DNA of 64,000 nucleotides from Planococcus shenhongbingii (GTDB taxonomy: Bacteria; Bacillota; Bacilli; Bacillales_A; Planococcaceae). The stretch is taken from positions 2,480,001 through 2,544,000 of the forward strand of contig NZ_CP129235.1 in assembly GCF_030413635.1 (NCBI RefSeq). Direction: 5' to 3'. The notes below the pieces were generated by a model. The model had not been told where the DNA came from and ran no database searches. It saw only the letters and a program-made list of their open reading frames with translations. Every line of letters starts with the position of its first letter. Within the stretch, counting starts at the first letter, position 1. A program made the translations under genes and the position numbers. Positions 8,720-16,034 of the stretch are shown here, one piece after another.

Positions 8720-8762
8720 AAAGGGACAGGCTCCTCTACTAAGTGGAGAAGACTGGCCCTTG
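8720..8762 (-). terminator. Hairpin downstream of the zinc-ribbon gene
   Basis: Stem AAGGG...CAG...CCTCT pairs imperfectly with AGTGGAG...CTG...CCCTT, 13 bp after the stop of the small gene on the right. It would separate that gene from the dehydrogenase operon. Confidence 0.5.
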
Positions 8763-8774
8763 TACAGGAAAATA

Positions 8775-9119
8775 TCATTTTATACTTTTTTTAGTTTTAT
8801 AGGTTTTGATCACTTTTCTGGACGTATTCACATCTTTTAAAATCCGGTATGGCTTTTTCATGGCACGTACAGGAAGAGAAAATAACAAATGGCTCAAATC
8901 ATCGCGGTACTCTTTAGTCATCCGGGTAGGCTTAGTTGCAATGCGTTCATAGATTTCTTTGTAGAACTCTTTTTTGAGATCCACTTTCAATTCCTTCGTC
9001 CGGTTGCATTGCAGGCACCGGATGCTTTTGATGTCGCTGTTGATATAGGTTATTTCATGATTTACTTCTTCTTTGCAGTGAACACAGTACAATCCTGCTT
9101 CCATTTTCTTTACTTTCAT
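8775..9119 (-). CDS. Small protein with a Cys4 zinc-ribbon
   Basis: The protein has 114 residues. Two CxxC pairs, CVHC near residue 12 and CLQC near 35, would bind one zinc ion. The rest is strongly basic, with a C-terminal tail rich in Lys, Arg and Thr. I recall similar Bacillales proteins annotated only as bh protein. It stands between the PTS operon and the dehydrogenase operon, both on the same strand, and is followed by its own hairpin. No shared operator is visible upstream, so membership in the catabolic module is uncertain. A nucleic-acid-binding role would suit its charge, but this is inference. Confidence 0.75.
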   Translation of the reverse strand: MKVKKMEAGLYCVHCKEEVNHEITYINSDIKSIRCLQCNRTKELKVDLKKEFYKEIYERIATKPTRMTKEYRDDLSHLLFSLPVRAMKKPYRILKDVNTSRKVIKTYKTKKSIK

Positions 9120-9202
9120 TATAGAACACCTTCTCGTTTAGTTAATTTACGTTCTAACCGATATTAAAATGTTCCTTCAATCACCGAAGCAATTGGTGAA
9201 AG

Positions 9203-10528
9203 TCATGCTTTTACCGGTTCTACTTTTTCTGTTTTCGCTGCAAATGTATCATCTTGCATGCGGCGCAATCGCCAAATTGTGGATTCTTTCGTTTGGACGA
9301 CATCGTCATATGTGATAATTTCGCCTTTTTTAATGGAGCGTTTCAATTGGACATTCCGGTCAACCAGACCCATTGGCAAAGCGTTCTTTTCTTTCGCTTC
9401 AACTGCAGACAGGATACTGCCGTAAACTGTAAAACCGCCGATGCTGTCAAGGAACTGCCCTTCTTCAAGATCGGTTTTAGCTACAGTCACTGTTTCCGCC
9501 TGGAGGCCCTTCCAAGGGGCGATTGTGGCTTCATTGTAAAAATAGGCTCTGGCAATTGAAATCGGCGTTTCCAGACTTGTTAGATGATATGGACGGTAAA
9601 GCACGTAGTTAGGTCCTTCCCCCATGCTCAAATACTGCATTTCATGATTGACTTCATCTTTTTCTGAAGCCACTATTACAAAAACGCCTGGTGCAATGCC
9701 GTTGATATATTCTACTATCTTCTTATTGCTGACTTGGCCGCCATCTTCTTTCAGTTTAAAAATTTCCGGAAGCCCTTTCACATCGCTGACAAATCCATTC
9801 ATGCCCGGTTTGTCTGGCAGGAATCCTGTGGCATTGGCTACGGCAGTCATTTCTACCATTGTCTTTGTTCCATCCTGAAACGAAGCAAGCATTTTCGGGC
9901 TGGCGCCTTTCCTTGCTGCTTCTTCTGCTGCAGTGTCCGGATTCGCCGCTAAATTCAGCGGATTGTTTTTTCCTTTGCCAACAGCTACCACTTCGAATCC
10001 AAGGGCATCTGCAAAATCATATAATTCCATGATTGCACCCGGCTCGTCTCCAGCTGTCCCGGTATATACGACACCGCTGGCATCCGCCATTTTCTTCAGC
10101 AGCGGCCCGATCGTTACGTCCGCTTCAACATTGAGCATGACTATGTGTTTCTTATTTAAGATGGCATCCCAAGCGATTTTCGCTCCAATATCCGGCACGC
10201 CAGTCGCATCAACCACAACATCCACTTCTGGAAGCGAAGTGACCAGCTGGGCGTCAGTAGTCGCTACAACTTTCCCTGCCTTCACAGCCTCTTCTGCCTC
10301 TTCTTCATTATTCGTCTCAACAATGTCCGAACTTGCCACCCCGGATTTTGAATAGGCATTTTTTACATTATCAATTTGTATATCAGCCGTTACGACAACC
10401 CGCATACCGGCCATATTTTCAATCTGGGAAACCATGCCTCTTCCCATTTGTCCTGCACCGACTAGGCCAACCTTGATAATTGTTCCGCTTTTTTCAAGTT
10501 CTTCTAGTTTTCTATTTATACCAAGCAT
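9203..10528 (-). CDS. NAD(P)-dependent oxidoreductase with homoserine-dehydrogenase-like fold and C-terminal SAF domain (DRL-like)
   Basis: The protein has 441 residues. An N-terminal Rossmann domain begins with VGLVGAGQMG (about 20-30), a catalytic region follows with GTAGDEPGAIMELYDFADALGF, and a SAF-type domain lies near 340-420 (LPMGLVDRNVQLKRSIKKGEIITYDDV). This layout matches the DXR-like (DRL) oxidoreductase family; in Brucella, DRL interconverts 1-deoxy-D-xylulose 5-phosphate and 2-C-methyl-D-erythritol 4-phosphate. It is the last gene of the sorbitol-type PTS operon, 18 bp after srlB, so it probably acts on the phosphorylated PTS product in the cytosol. Substrate is unproven; other branched or linear polyol phosphates are possible. 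Ribosome site GGAG lies upstream of ATG10528. Confidence 0.85.
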   Translation of the reverse strand: MLGINRKLEELEKSGTIIKVGLVGAGQMGRGMVSQIENMAGMRVVVTADIQIDNVKNAYSKSGVASSDIVETNNEEEAEEAVKAGKVVATTDAQLVTSLPEVDVVVDATGVPDIGAKIAWDAILNKKHIVMLNVEADVTIGPLLKKMADASGVVYTGTAGDEPGAIMELYDFADALGFEVVAVGKGKNNPLNLAANPDTAAEEAARKGASPKMLASFQDGTKTMVEMTAVANATGFLPDKPGMNGFVSDVKGLPEIFKLKEDGGQVSNKKIVEYINGIAPGVFVIVASEKDEVNHEMQYLSMGEGPNYVLYRPYHLTSLETPISIARAYFYNEATIAPWKGLQAETVTVAKTDLEEGQFLDSIGGFTVYGSILSAVEAKEKNALPMGLVDRNVQLKRSIKKGEIITYDDVVQTKESTIWRLRRMQDDTFAAKTEKVEPVKA

Positions 10529-10546
10529 TATCCAGTCTCCTCTTTG

Positions 10547-10912
10547 TTAGGCTTTAAAAATCCGGATATCAGCACCCAATGCCAATTCAGGCAAAGGCTT
10601 GCTTTCTACGCACATAGTTCCCGGAAGATCGGCCGAAATATCACCTGTAAACGAGATGGTGCAGTGGCCGAGGTCTTGTAAAGTGTCATTCACTTTATTG
10701 CCGACGAACAAAATTCTGTAACGCTCGCCGTTGATTTCCAGGATGTCTCCAGTTTCAACTTTACCAAGAAGATCCGCTTTTTCATGGATTACTGCGAAGG
10801 AACGGAGTTCTTCAGGTACAGTATTATTAAATATGACCATCATATTCTCTTCTGCAAAGATTTCAACTTCTTCACCGATTTCTGTTATTTTAGCTTCATA
10901 TTTTTTTATCAT
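10547..10912 (-). CDS. srlB: PTS glucitol/sorbitol-type transporter subunit IIA
   Basis: The protein has 121 residues from ATG10912; a GTG at 10924 is also possible, but alignment with E. coli SrlB from memory favours the ATG. It receives phosphate from HPr on the active-site His in the segment FAVIHEKADL and passes it to the IIB domain of SrlE. The conserved segment LGHCTISFTGDISADLPGTM near the C terminus is typical of the family. It sits between srlE and the DRL-like gene in one operon. The family transports sorbitol and related polyols, so the name does not fix the substrate. Confidence 0.93.
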   Translation of the reverse strand: MIKKYEAKITEIGEEVEIFAEENMMVIFNNTVPEELRSFAVIHEKADLLGKVETGDILEINGERYRILFVGNKVNDTLQDLGHCTISFTGDISADLPGTMCVESKPLPELALGADIRIFKA

Positions 10913-10942
10913 AACGTCTTCCACCTAACTGCCCCCTTTTGA

Positions 10943-11995
10943 TTAACTGTATAAGCCAAAGCTGAATAAGTATGCGATTACAACTGCCAACGGACCTGTA
11001 ATCATCCGGGAAATCAAGACAGCCGGGACTCCGACTTCAATCGTTTCCGGATCCGCTTCCCCGAGCGTCAAACCGACTGGCACAAAATCAGCCCCTACTT
11101 GAGGATTGATGGCAAACAATGCTGGTAATGCCAGTGCCGGCGGAATATTGCCTCGCCCGATTTCCACACCGACCAGCACTCCGACGACTTGAGCAATAAC
11201 TGCACCCGGCCCGAGCAGCGGCGATAAAATCGGCAAAGCACAGATAACCGAAAGAATCAGCAATCCGAAAATATTGCCGGCAAGCGGTGTCACGAAATTC
11301 GCAATGAGATCACCAATCCCTGTATAAGTGATAATCCCGATCAGCATACTGACAAACGCCATGAACGGCAGGATGTTTTTTAGGACTTGATCGATTGTTT
11401 CACGTCCTGCTTGGTAGAGGACCCCCACTACTTTACCGGCACCGCGGCCCACCCGTTCAATAAGATTCATTTTCTTTGGCTGCTGGTAATTTCCAGCCGC
11501 TTTCAGCCTTGCTTCTTCTTTTATTTCCTGCGGCGTCTTTCGGACCGCTGGTGCTTCCACTTCATCGACCGCATTTTTCACTTCGTCCTGATCCTCATAA
11601 GGAGCAGCTACTGCACGGATGTCTGAAAGGGTCACACCTGACACAAAATTTTCTTCGTTGATAAATTTCATTAATGGGCCGGATGGTGATGTCGCATTGA
11701 CGTTGATCGTCAAAATATTCATTTTTGGATAAACACCGCACCGCGCTGTGCCACCGCAGTCGATAATGACACAGGCCATCGTTTCTTTTGCATAAGATCC
11801 TTTAAAGCCATCAACAGCTTCGGCGCCTGTCAGACGTGCAATTTCTTCTGCTATCGGATGAATTCCGCCGCCTGTAACTGAGACGATATACCGCTGTTCT
11901 TCGTTTGGCCGAATCGTCAGCGGACCGCCCCAGCCTCCGCGGCCTTTTGTGACGGAAACTGCCTTAAAATTCAATGGTGTTTGAGTACCTGTCAT
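10943..11995 (-). CDS. srlE: PTS glucitol/sorbitol-type transporter subunit IIB with N-terminal part of the membrane domain
   Basis: The protein has 350 residues from ATG11995 (AAGGAGG just upstream). The N-terminal IIB domain includes RGGWGGPL and [12 protein letters not shown] (around residue 85), where a Cys carries phosphate. The C-terminal half has about four to five membrane helices (from about residue 195), with [21 protein letters not shown] and [15 protein letters not shown]. It completes the membrane channel with SrlA. It follows srlA by 39 bp. Sorbitol-type specificity is only by family; its operon partner is an oxidoreductase, not a typical sorbitol-6-phosphate dehydrogenase. Confidence 0.94.
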   Translation of the reverse strand: MTGTQTPLNFKAVSVTKGRGGWGGPLTIRPNEEQRYIVSVTGGGIHPIAEEIARLTGAEAVDGFKGSYAKETMACVIIDCGGTARCGVYPKMNILTINVNATSPSGPLMKFINEENFVSGVTLSDIRAVAAPYEDQDEVKNAVDEVEAPAVRKTPQEIKEEARLKAAGNYQQPKKMNLIERVGRGAGKVVGVLYQAGRETIDQVLKNILPFMAFVSMLIGIITYTGIGDLIANFVTPLAGNIFGLLILSVICALPILSPLLGPGAVIAQVVGVLVGVEIGRGNIPPALALPALFAINPQVGADFVPVGLTLGEADPETIEVGVPAVLISRMITGPLAVVIAYLFSFGLYS

Positions 11996-12034
11996 TTTGC
12001 TTGCCTCCTTTTCAACTGAGCGCAACTCTAAGAT

Positions 12035-12583
12035 TTAAACTTCCATTCCTTTTGCCTTCATCATGCGGACTGTAATGAGTTCCGTTACAATACCGCGGAT
12101 CAAAATGACAATCACACCTACCAAAAAGTAACGGATCGCCAATGGCCCGAGCGACAGTCCTAATGTTGTAATCCCTGCGGAAATCCCGAGATACACGAAT
12201 AATTCAGCAGGGTTCGCATGCGGGAACAATCCCGTAATCGGGTGAACGAAAGAAACCGCTGAATCGTAAAAAGCCGGTTTTTGTTTTTCCGGAAGAAACT
12301 TTCCAAAAGTATAGGCCATCGGATTGGTTAAAAAGAAAACAGCCAGTACTGGAAACAGCGTATAGCGCAAAATCATATTTTTGGTGCTTTTCCGTGCTAG
12401 CCGATTTATGCGTTCTTCACCAATCAACCGGATCAGCGCATTGATGGCGGTGATTAACACAACCAGCAACGGAATTATTCCTGTGACCAGTCCGGTAAAC
12501 GTATCGGCACCTGCCTGGAACATTCCAATAAAGCCTTCAGCGAGCCTAACTAAAAAGTTCATGATTGCATCTAAAAAATTCAT
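12035..12583 (-). CDS. srlA: PTS glucitol/sorbitol-type transporter subunit IIC
   Basis: The protein has 182 residues with about four hydrophobic segments. FLVRLAEGFIGMFQAGADTFTGLVTGIIP is the hallmark start of the SrlA family, followed by AINALIRLIGEERI and the polar loop PHANPAELFVYLGI that lines the substrate path. It forms the translocation channel with SrlE. It lies 12 bp after gutM and begins the transport part of the operon. Confidence 0.94.
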   Translation of the reverse strand: MNFLDAIMNFLVRLAEGFIGMFQAGADTFTGLVTGIIPLLVVLITAINALIRLIGEERINRLARKSTKNMILRYTLFPVLAVFFLTNPMAYTFGKFLPEKQKPAFYDSAVSFVHPITGLFPHANPAELFVYLGISAGITTLGLSLGPLAIRYFLVGVIVILIRGIVTELITVRMMKAKGMEV

Positions 12584-12595
12584 CTTTCATCCTCC

Positions 12596-12982
12596 TTATA
12601 CTGCTGGATTTATCTTCTTTTCCATTTGCGTTTCGATTTTTTCGATTGCCATTTTAAAAGCTAAGTCAACAGGTTCGTGATCCAGGCTTTTTTTCAGCTT
12701 CTCTATTGTCAGGCCGTTGTATTTACTGAAATCCTCAAACCGGCTGAATACTGTCACTCCTTTCATCAATTGGCTTTCTACTACTGTGCCTGCATCATCC
12801 GTAACCAAAATAGCAATGACGCCAATCCCCATTTTTTGCTTTTGGACCCCGACCCCCAAATAGCCAGAAGGCCTGTTGCTCATTTTCTTAATAGTCGTTT
12901 GATAATTTTTCAACTGGATTTTCGTCAGCATTATTTGAAGCAGCCAAACTCCAGCAAACACGACTATAAACCACCCCCACAA
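12596..12982 (-). CDS. gutM: GutM-family PTS operon protein
   Basis: The protein has 128 residues. An N-terminal hydrophobic segment (about 3-22) is followed by the conserved GutM region with KMSNRPSGYLGVGVQKQKMGIGVIAILV. In E. coli GutM is described as an activator of the glucitol operon, although the hydrophobic N terminus suggests a membrane-associated role. It is the first gene of the operon gutM-srlA-srlE-srlB-DRL-like, downstream of a promoter with a cre site and of the shared operator. Confidence 0.9.
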   Translation of the reverse strand: MWGWFIVVFAGVWLLQIMLTKIQLKNYQTTIKKMSNRPSGYLGVGVQKQKMGIGVIAILVTDDAGTVVESQLMKGVTVFSRFEDFSKYNGLTIEKLKKSLDHEPVDLAFKMAIEKIETQMEKKINPAV

Positions 12983-13003
12983 ATGAACCCCTCCGTTCCG
13001 TTT

Positions 13004-13030
13004 ACATATGTTCCATGCTGTAACACATGT
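13004..13030. promoter_or_regulatory. Palindromic operator of the PTS operon, copy of the dehydrogenase operator
   Basis: ACATATGTT (13004-13012), nine bases, and AACACATGT (13022-13030) form a 27-bp palindrome. The half-sites and the nine-base spacer match the element at 8653-8679; the flanking TTTACAT is also shared. It lies downstream of the -10 element and upstream of the gutM ribosome site. Confidence 0.65.
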
Positions 13031-13040
13031 TATTAGCTAC

Positions 13041-13069
13041 ATTATAAAAGCGCTTTCACCATAAATCAA
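13041..13069 (-). promoter_or_regulatory. Promoter of the PTS operon with overlapping cre site
   Basis: On the minus strand TTGATT (13064-13069), a 17-nt spacer and TATAAT (13041-13046) form a good sigma-A promoter. TGAAAGCGCTTTTA at 13045-13058 matches the CcpA cre consensus TGWAANCGNTNWCA except at the penultimate base and lies between -35 and -10. This predicts carbon catabolite repression of the operon. Confidence 0.65.
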
Positions 13070-13195
13070 TAGGTATTAAGAGAATATTAAAATTATTTAC
13101 AATATAATGATTTCTCAGTATAGAGATAGGTTTTGTAACTTTTATTGCGAAGTCCGCTTCCGGCCTTGTATAAGGAATTTCTGAAAATAACCATA

Positions 13196-13305
13196 AAAAA
13201 GGAGTTGTCCCAAATTACTTTTGGGACAACTCCTTTGCGACGAAGCTAACGTAGCGGCGGTTTTTTCTGCACCGAAGCTAGCGCAGCGATGCAGGAGCAA
13301 TAGTA
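13196..13305. repeat. Intergenic repeat element with a strong hairpin
   Basis: A perfect hairpin (13199-13236) with the arm GGAGTTGTCCCAAA is followed by CTTTGCGACGAAGC (13233-13246) and, further on, GCAGGAGCA (13291-13299). The same blocks in the same order, inverted, occur at 46294-46360. The element is therefore a dispersed repeat. It fills most of the 400-bp gap between dcyD and gutM. No gene is seen in it. Confidence 0.6.
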
Positions 13306-13328
13306 TTAACCTCCGCTTTATTAGAAGC

Positions 13329-13378
13329 AAGGGGCTGTCCAATAAGTCTAATAACAGACTTATTGGACAGCCCCTTTC
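13329..13378 (-). terminator. dcyD terminator
   Basis: A 21-bp nearly perfect stem (13329-13349 with 13357-13378) ends seven bases from the dcyD stop codon. It is unusually long for a simple terminator and resembles the dispersed GGGGCTGTCC hairpins of Bacillales intergenic regions. Confidence 0.6.
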
Positions 13379-13384
13379 AAAGAA

Positions 13385-14383
13385 TTATTGAAGTAGATTT
13401 GCGAATTCTTTTCCTTGAGGAAATATGCCGTATAGGCCTCCCGTATGGATAAAGAGAATATTATTCAAATGTTCCAGACGACCTTTCTTTATTTCTTCAA
13501 TAAGTCCATAAAATCCTTTGCCGGTATAAACAGGATCCAAGACAAGGCCTTCCAGCATCGCAAGTTCTTTTATGAATGCTCTTTCTTCCGGCCGTCCGAT
13601 GGCGTATCCCAGCCCTACATAACCATCGATAATGCGAATATCCTTAGAACAGATTTCAACAGAACTTTCCAGGTGTTTTTCTGCGTCTTCCAATACCTTC
13701 ATTATTGCTCGGTGAAAATATTCGGCATCGTTGCTGACATTAAAACCAATAATCTCATGTGAAGTCTTAAAAATTTTTTGGGCGAGAAGCAAACCGGCAT
13801 ATGTCCCCCCGGAACCGACTGCCATAACTACTGCATCAAACTGGACGCCCATTTCTTTTTCCTGCTGGATGATTTCTTCCATTGCAGAATAATATCCGAA
13901 CGCTCCGATCCCGTTAGAGGCGCCTTCCGGAATAATGTAAGCATGACTCCCTTGCTGAGCCAGTTCTTCTTTCAATCCCGTCATAATATCATTCCGGCGA
14001 TTTCTATATTCCTCCGGCGTAACCCAGTGGATATCCGCTCCAAAAAGCACATCAAGCAATAAATTGCCATTCGGAGCAGCAGGCTGTTGTCCTCTGAGCA
14101 CCAGTTTTGTTTTCAATCCCAGTTTAGCTGCTGCCGCGGCCGTCGTCCGGCAATGGTTTGACTGGATGCCTCCGCAAGTGATCAGCGTATCCGCTCCTTG
14201 GCTGATTGCTTCGTGGAGGGTGTATTCCAGTTTCCTAATTTTATTGCCAGCCACTTCAGTACCGGTTTGGTCATCGCGTTTCACATATATATTTGGTCCT
14301 CCCAACTTTTCAGACAGCCGATGAAGTTTTTCAATTTTAGTAGGAAGATTTGCCAAATTCAAGCGTTTTGGTATGTTATGCAA
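13385..14383 (-). CDS. dcyD: D-cysteine desulfhydrase / ACC-deaminase family PLP enzyme
   Basis: The protein has 332 residues, the normal length. It would convert D-cysteine to pyruvate, sulfide and ammonia. The PLP-binding lysine is K48 in AGNKIRKLEY, the substrate-binding SNH motif is in GGIQSNHCR near 75, and the glycine-rich phosphate loop VGSGGTYAG is near residue 197. ACC deaminases share this fold; telling them apart needs alignment of the active-site tyrosine and Glu residues, so the D-cysteine assignment is by overall similarity. It is monocistronic and ends in a strong hairpin. Confidence 0.85.
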   Translation of the reverse strand: MHNIPKRLNLANLPTKIEKLHRLSEKLGGPNIYVKRDDQTGTEVAGNKIRKLEYTLHEAISQGADTLITCGGIQSNHCRTTAAAAAKLGLKTKLVLRGQQPAAPNGNLLLDVLFGADIHWVTPEEYRNRRNDIMTGLKEELAQQGSHAYIIPEGASNGIGAFGYYSAMEEIIQQEKEMGVQFDAVVMAVGSGGTYAGLLLAQKIFKTSHEIIGFNVSNDAEYFHRAIMKVLEDAEKHLESSVEICSKDIRIIDGYVGLGYAIGRPEERAFIKELAMLEGLVLDPVYTGKGFYGLIEEIKKGRLEHLNNILFIHTGGLYGIFPQGKEFANLLQ

Positions 14384-14438
14384 CGAATGCCACCTCTTCT
14401 TATAGTATTAAACAAATTATGAAAATCGGAAAGTTTAG

Positions 14439-14897
14439 TTAATCAAGCAAGTTCTTCAACATTTCTTCGATTTCTTTTTCCAAATCATTTTTAGCCGCAT
14501 CAAATAAAGTCCCAAACCTTTTAAAGAAAGTTCCGTGATGATGCCAAATTGTAATGGCCGCTGCGTAAGCATCGTTATCATAGCCCGGGTCATTATAGTC
14601 TATCGCAATCCGAGAACGATATTCTTTGTCCAGGCAGCAGTCTGCAGACAGGCTTTCTAATACGTCTCCATTAAGATCCCTTGAAAGCCAGACGGAAAAG
14701 TTGCGCTTTTTCTGCTCTTCAAATTGAGCCGCATATTGAAGTTGCATCTTCTTAGCCAAATTTTCTGCCAAGTTTTCCATCTCGACAATTCTGTTTTTTA
14801 ATTCTTCGTCTATTCCCTCAGCATCAATAGAGATGTACTTCTGTAGATCAATGAATTTTTCGATGTCATAAAGCCATCTTCTAATTTTCTCACGCAC
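14439..14897 (-). CDS. Uncharacterised 152-residue cytosolic protein
   Basis: I do not recognise a family. The protein is highly charged, with predicted helices at the start (REKIRRWLYDIEKFIDLQKYI) and end (KNDLEKEIEEMLKNLLD) and two adjacent Cys residues (ADCCLDKEY) in the middle. There is no signal peptide or membrane segment. A GAGGAAGAAGGGGA stretch lies a few bases upstream of ATG14897 and can serve as ribosome site. It lies between dcyD and the selenoprotein-like gene on the same strand, 55 bp from dcyD, and may be co-transcribed with dcyD. Confidence 0.65.
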   Translation of the reverse strand: MREKIRRWLYDIEKFIDLQKYISIDAEGIDEELKNRIVEMENLAENLAKKMQLQYAAQFEEQKKRNFSVWLSRDLNGDVLESLSADCCLDKEYRSRIAIDYNDPGYDNDAYAAAITIWHHHGTFFKRFGTLFDAAKNDLEKEIEEMLKNLLD

Positions 14898-15062
14898 ATC
14901 CCCTTCTTCCTCTCTTTATAAATAATTTGGAAGTTTAATCATGTGTTTTCGGGTCCAAAGTAAAAAAGAAAGGAGCATTTCATTTAGATAACTGCATCCT
15001 TCCTTAATCCAGCCTTATTTCTTACTTATTGCTGCAGTTGGTATTCATCAGTTTGGTTTACT

Positions 15063-15815
15063 TTACTCAATATATTCCATGCGCGTTCCAGCCGGCTTCG
15101 CAGCAAGCTCCAGCAATTGATTGATCACTTTTTTCCGTGTCTCGAAATCAAACGGTTCCCCGCATGGACGGCCCAGTTTGAACGGAACATGCAATGTCCG
15201 CGGGACTCCAACTTTTTCAGTGACCTCAGGCAATAACGTAATCATTGCAGTTGCCACTCCTGACGCTTCTAAAGCCCGGGCATACAGCCCGAGTACATTA
15301 TGGCAAGTGCCTCAGCCAGGCACCAGCAAAGCCACATCAATGTCTTTGTTTTTGAACAGCTCCACTACTTTCGGAATCGATTCCTTTTCGACCTGCTCGG
15401 TCTCCATGATGCCGCCATACAATCCGATATGGATGTCTGATACAGAACCGATAACTCCGGACTGTTCCAGCTCTTTCAGCTGTTGGATCGGAAAAACGAT
15501 CGTTGTATCTTTTTTAGCGAATTTCGTATCGTAATACATATGGGTTACCGTCAGCTCTTCTTCCTGGGCCTTTCCAGGGACGATCCGGATGGTGTGATCT
15601 TGAATATCAAGATCAAACGGAATGTCTGTTTTCAAATGGACACCGGCAGTCGATAACAAAGCGACTTTGCATTCAGCCAGCGGTTTAGTCAAGTTCGCTT
15701 CTGGAACACCTGGCTGTTTACTGACATGCTTTAATGTGTAATTGTTATAAGCTTTCGGGAAGTTTTCCAAAAATGCCACAGCCACTTTTGATTTGATTTT
15801 TGTACGGCTTTTCAT
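15063..15815 (-). CDS. GrdB/PrdB-type reductase selenoprotein B family protein with in-frame UGA
   Basis: The frame from ATG15815 (GGAGGAG nine bases upstream) runs to 15063, 250 residues, interrupted only by TGA at 15312-15314, codon 168. The context is LLVPG-[UGA]-GTCHNVLG, the position of selenocysteine in glycine, betaine, sarcosine and D-proline reductase B subunits (U-GTC). The rest aligns with this family in character: an N-terminal TKPLAECKVALLSTAGVHLK and a C-terminal PFKLGRPCGEPFD. A SECIS-like hairpin follows the UGA at 25 nt. True GrdB/PrdB act in anaerobic amino-acid reduction with GrdE/PrdA partners, which are not nearby, so here the substrate is unknown. A caller ignoring UGA recoding would report two separate ORFs. 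The alternative, a pseudogene, is less likely given hairpin and position. Confidence 0.85.
15275..15293 (-). promoter_or_regulatory. Candidate bacterial SECIS hairpin for the UGA at 15312-15314
   Basis: On the minus strand CUCGGGC (15293-15287) pairs with GCCCGGG (15281-15275), seven pairs including one U-G. The loop is UGUAU with G as second base. The loop starts after 25 nt from the UGA. This fits the bacterial SECIS consensus and is almost the same distance as in the thioredoxin-like gene. Confidence 0.7.
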
Positions 15816-15943
15816 TTTCCATAGCTCCTCCATTCGTTAATTTCTTTGGCATTGCCTACATCCCTTTGTTTAATCTCCAAAGCTTTGAGTGACTGATTCT
15901 TTTAGTTGTTTAGTGTATTCGACTGTTTAGTAAATAACCCTTT

Positions 15944-15972
15944 TATTTACCGGCCAGGATATAGTTTGTTAA
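15944..15972 (-). promoter_or_regulatory. Candidate promoter of the reductase selenoprotein gene
   Basis: On the minus strand TTAACA (15967-15972), 17 nt and TAAATA (15944-15949). The match is modest, and the AT-rich setting makes chance matches likely. Confidence 0.3.
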
Positions 15973-16034
15973 CGAAAATTTCAGATTTTAATTTTAAAGA
16001 AAGGATTTGATTTTTGTTCTGAAATTAATGTTGT

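Noticed and set aside
8631-8774. Sigma-54 promoter for the acetoin-type operon
   Set aside because: No GG-N10-GC element was found; a sigma-A promoter fits well.
13142-13342. 66-residue gene on the minus strand
   Set aside because: It lies across two hairpins and the dispersed repeat.
15063-15257. Separate 64-residue gene downstream of a 173-residue gene
   Set aside because: Both are in one frame split by a single UGA at the family's Sec position; together they make one protein of normal length.
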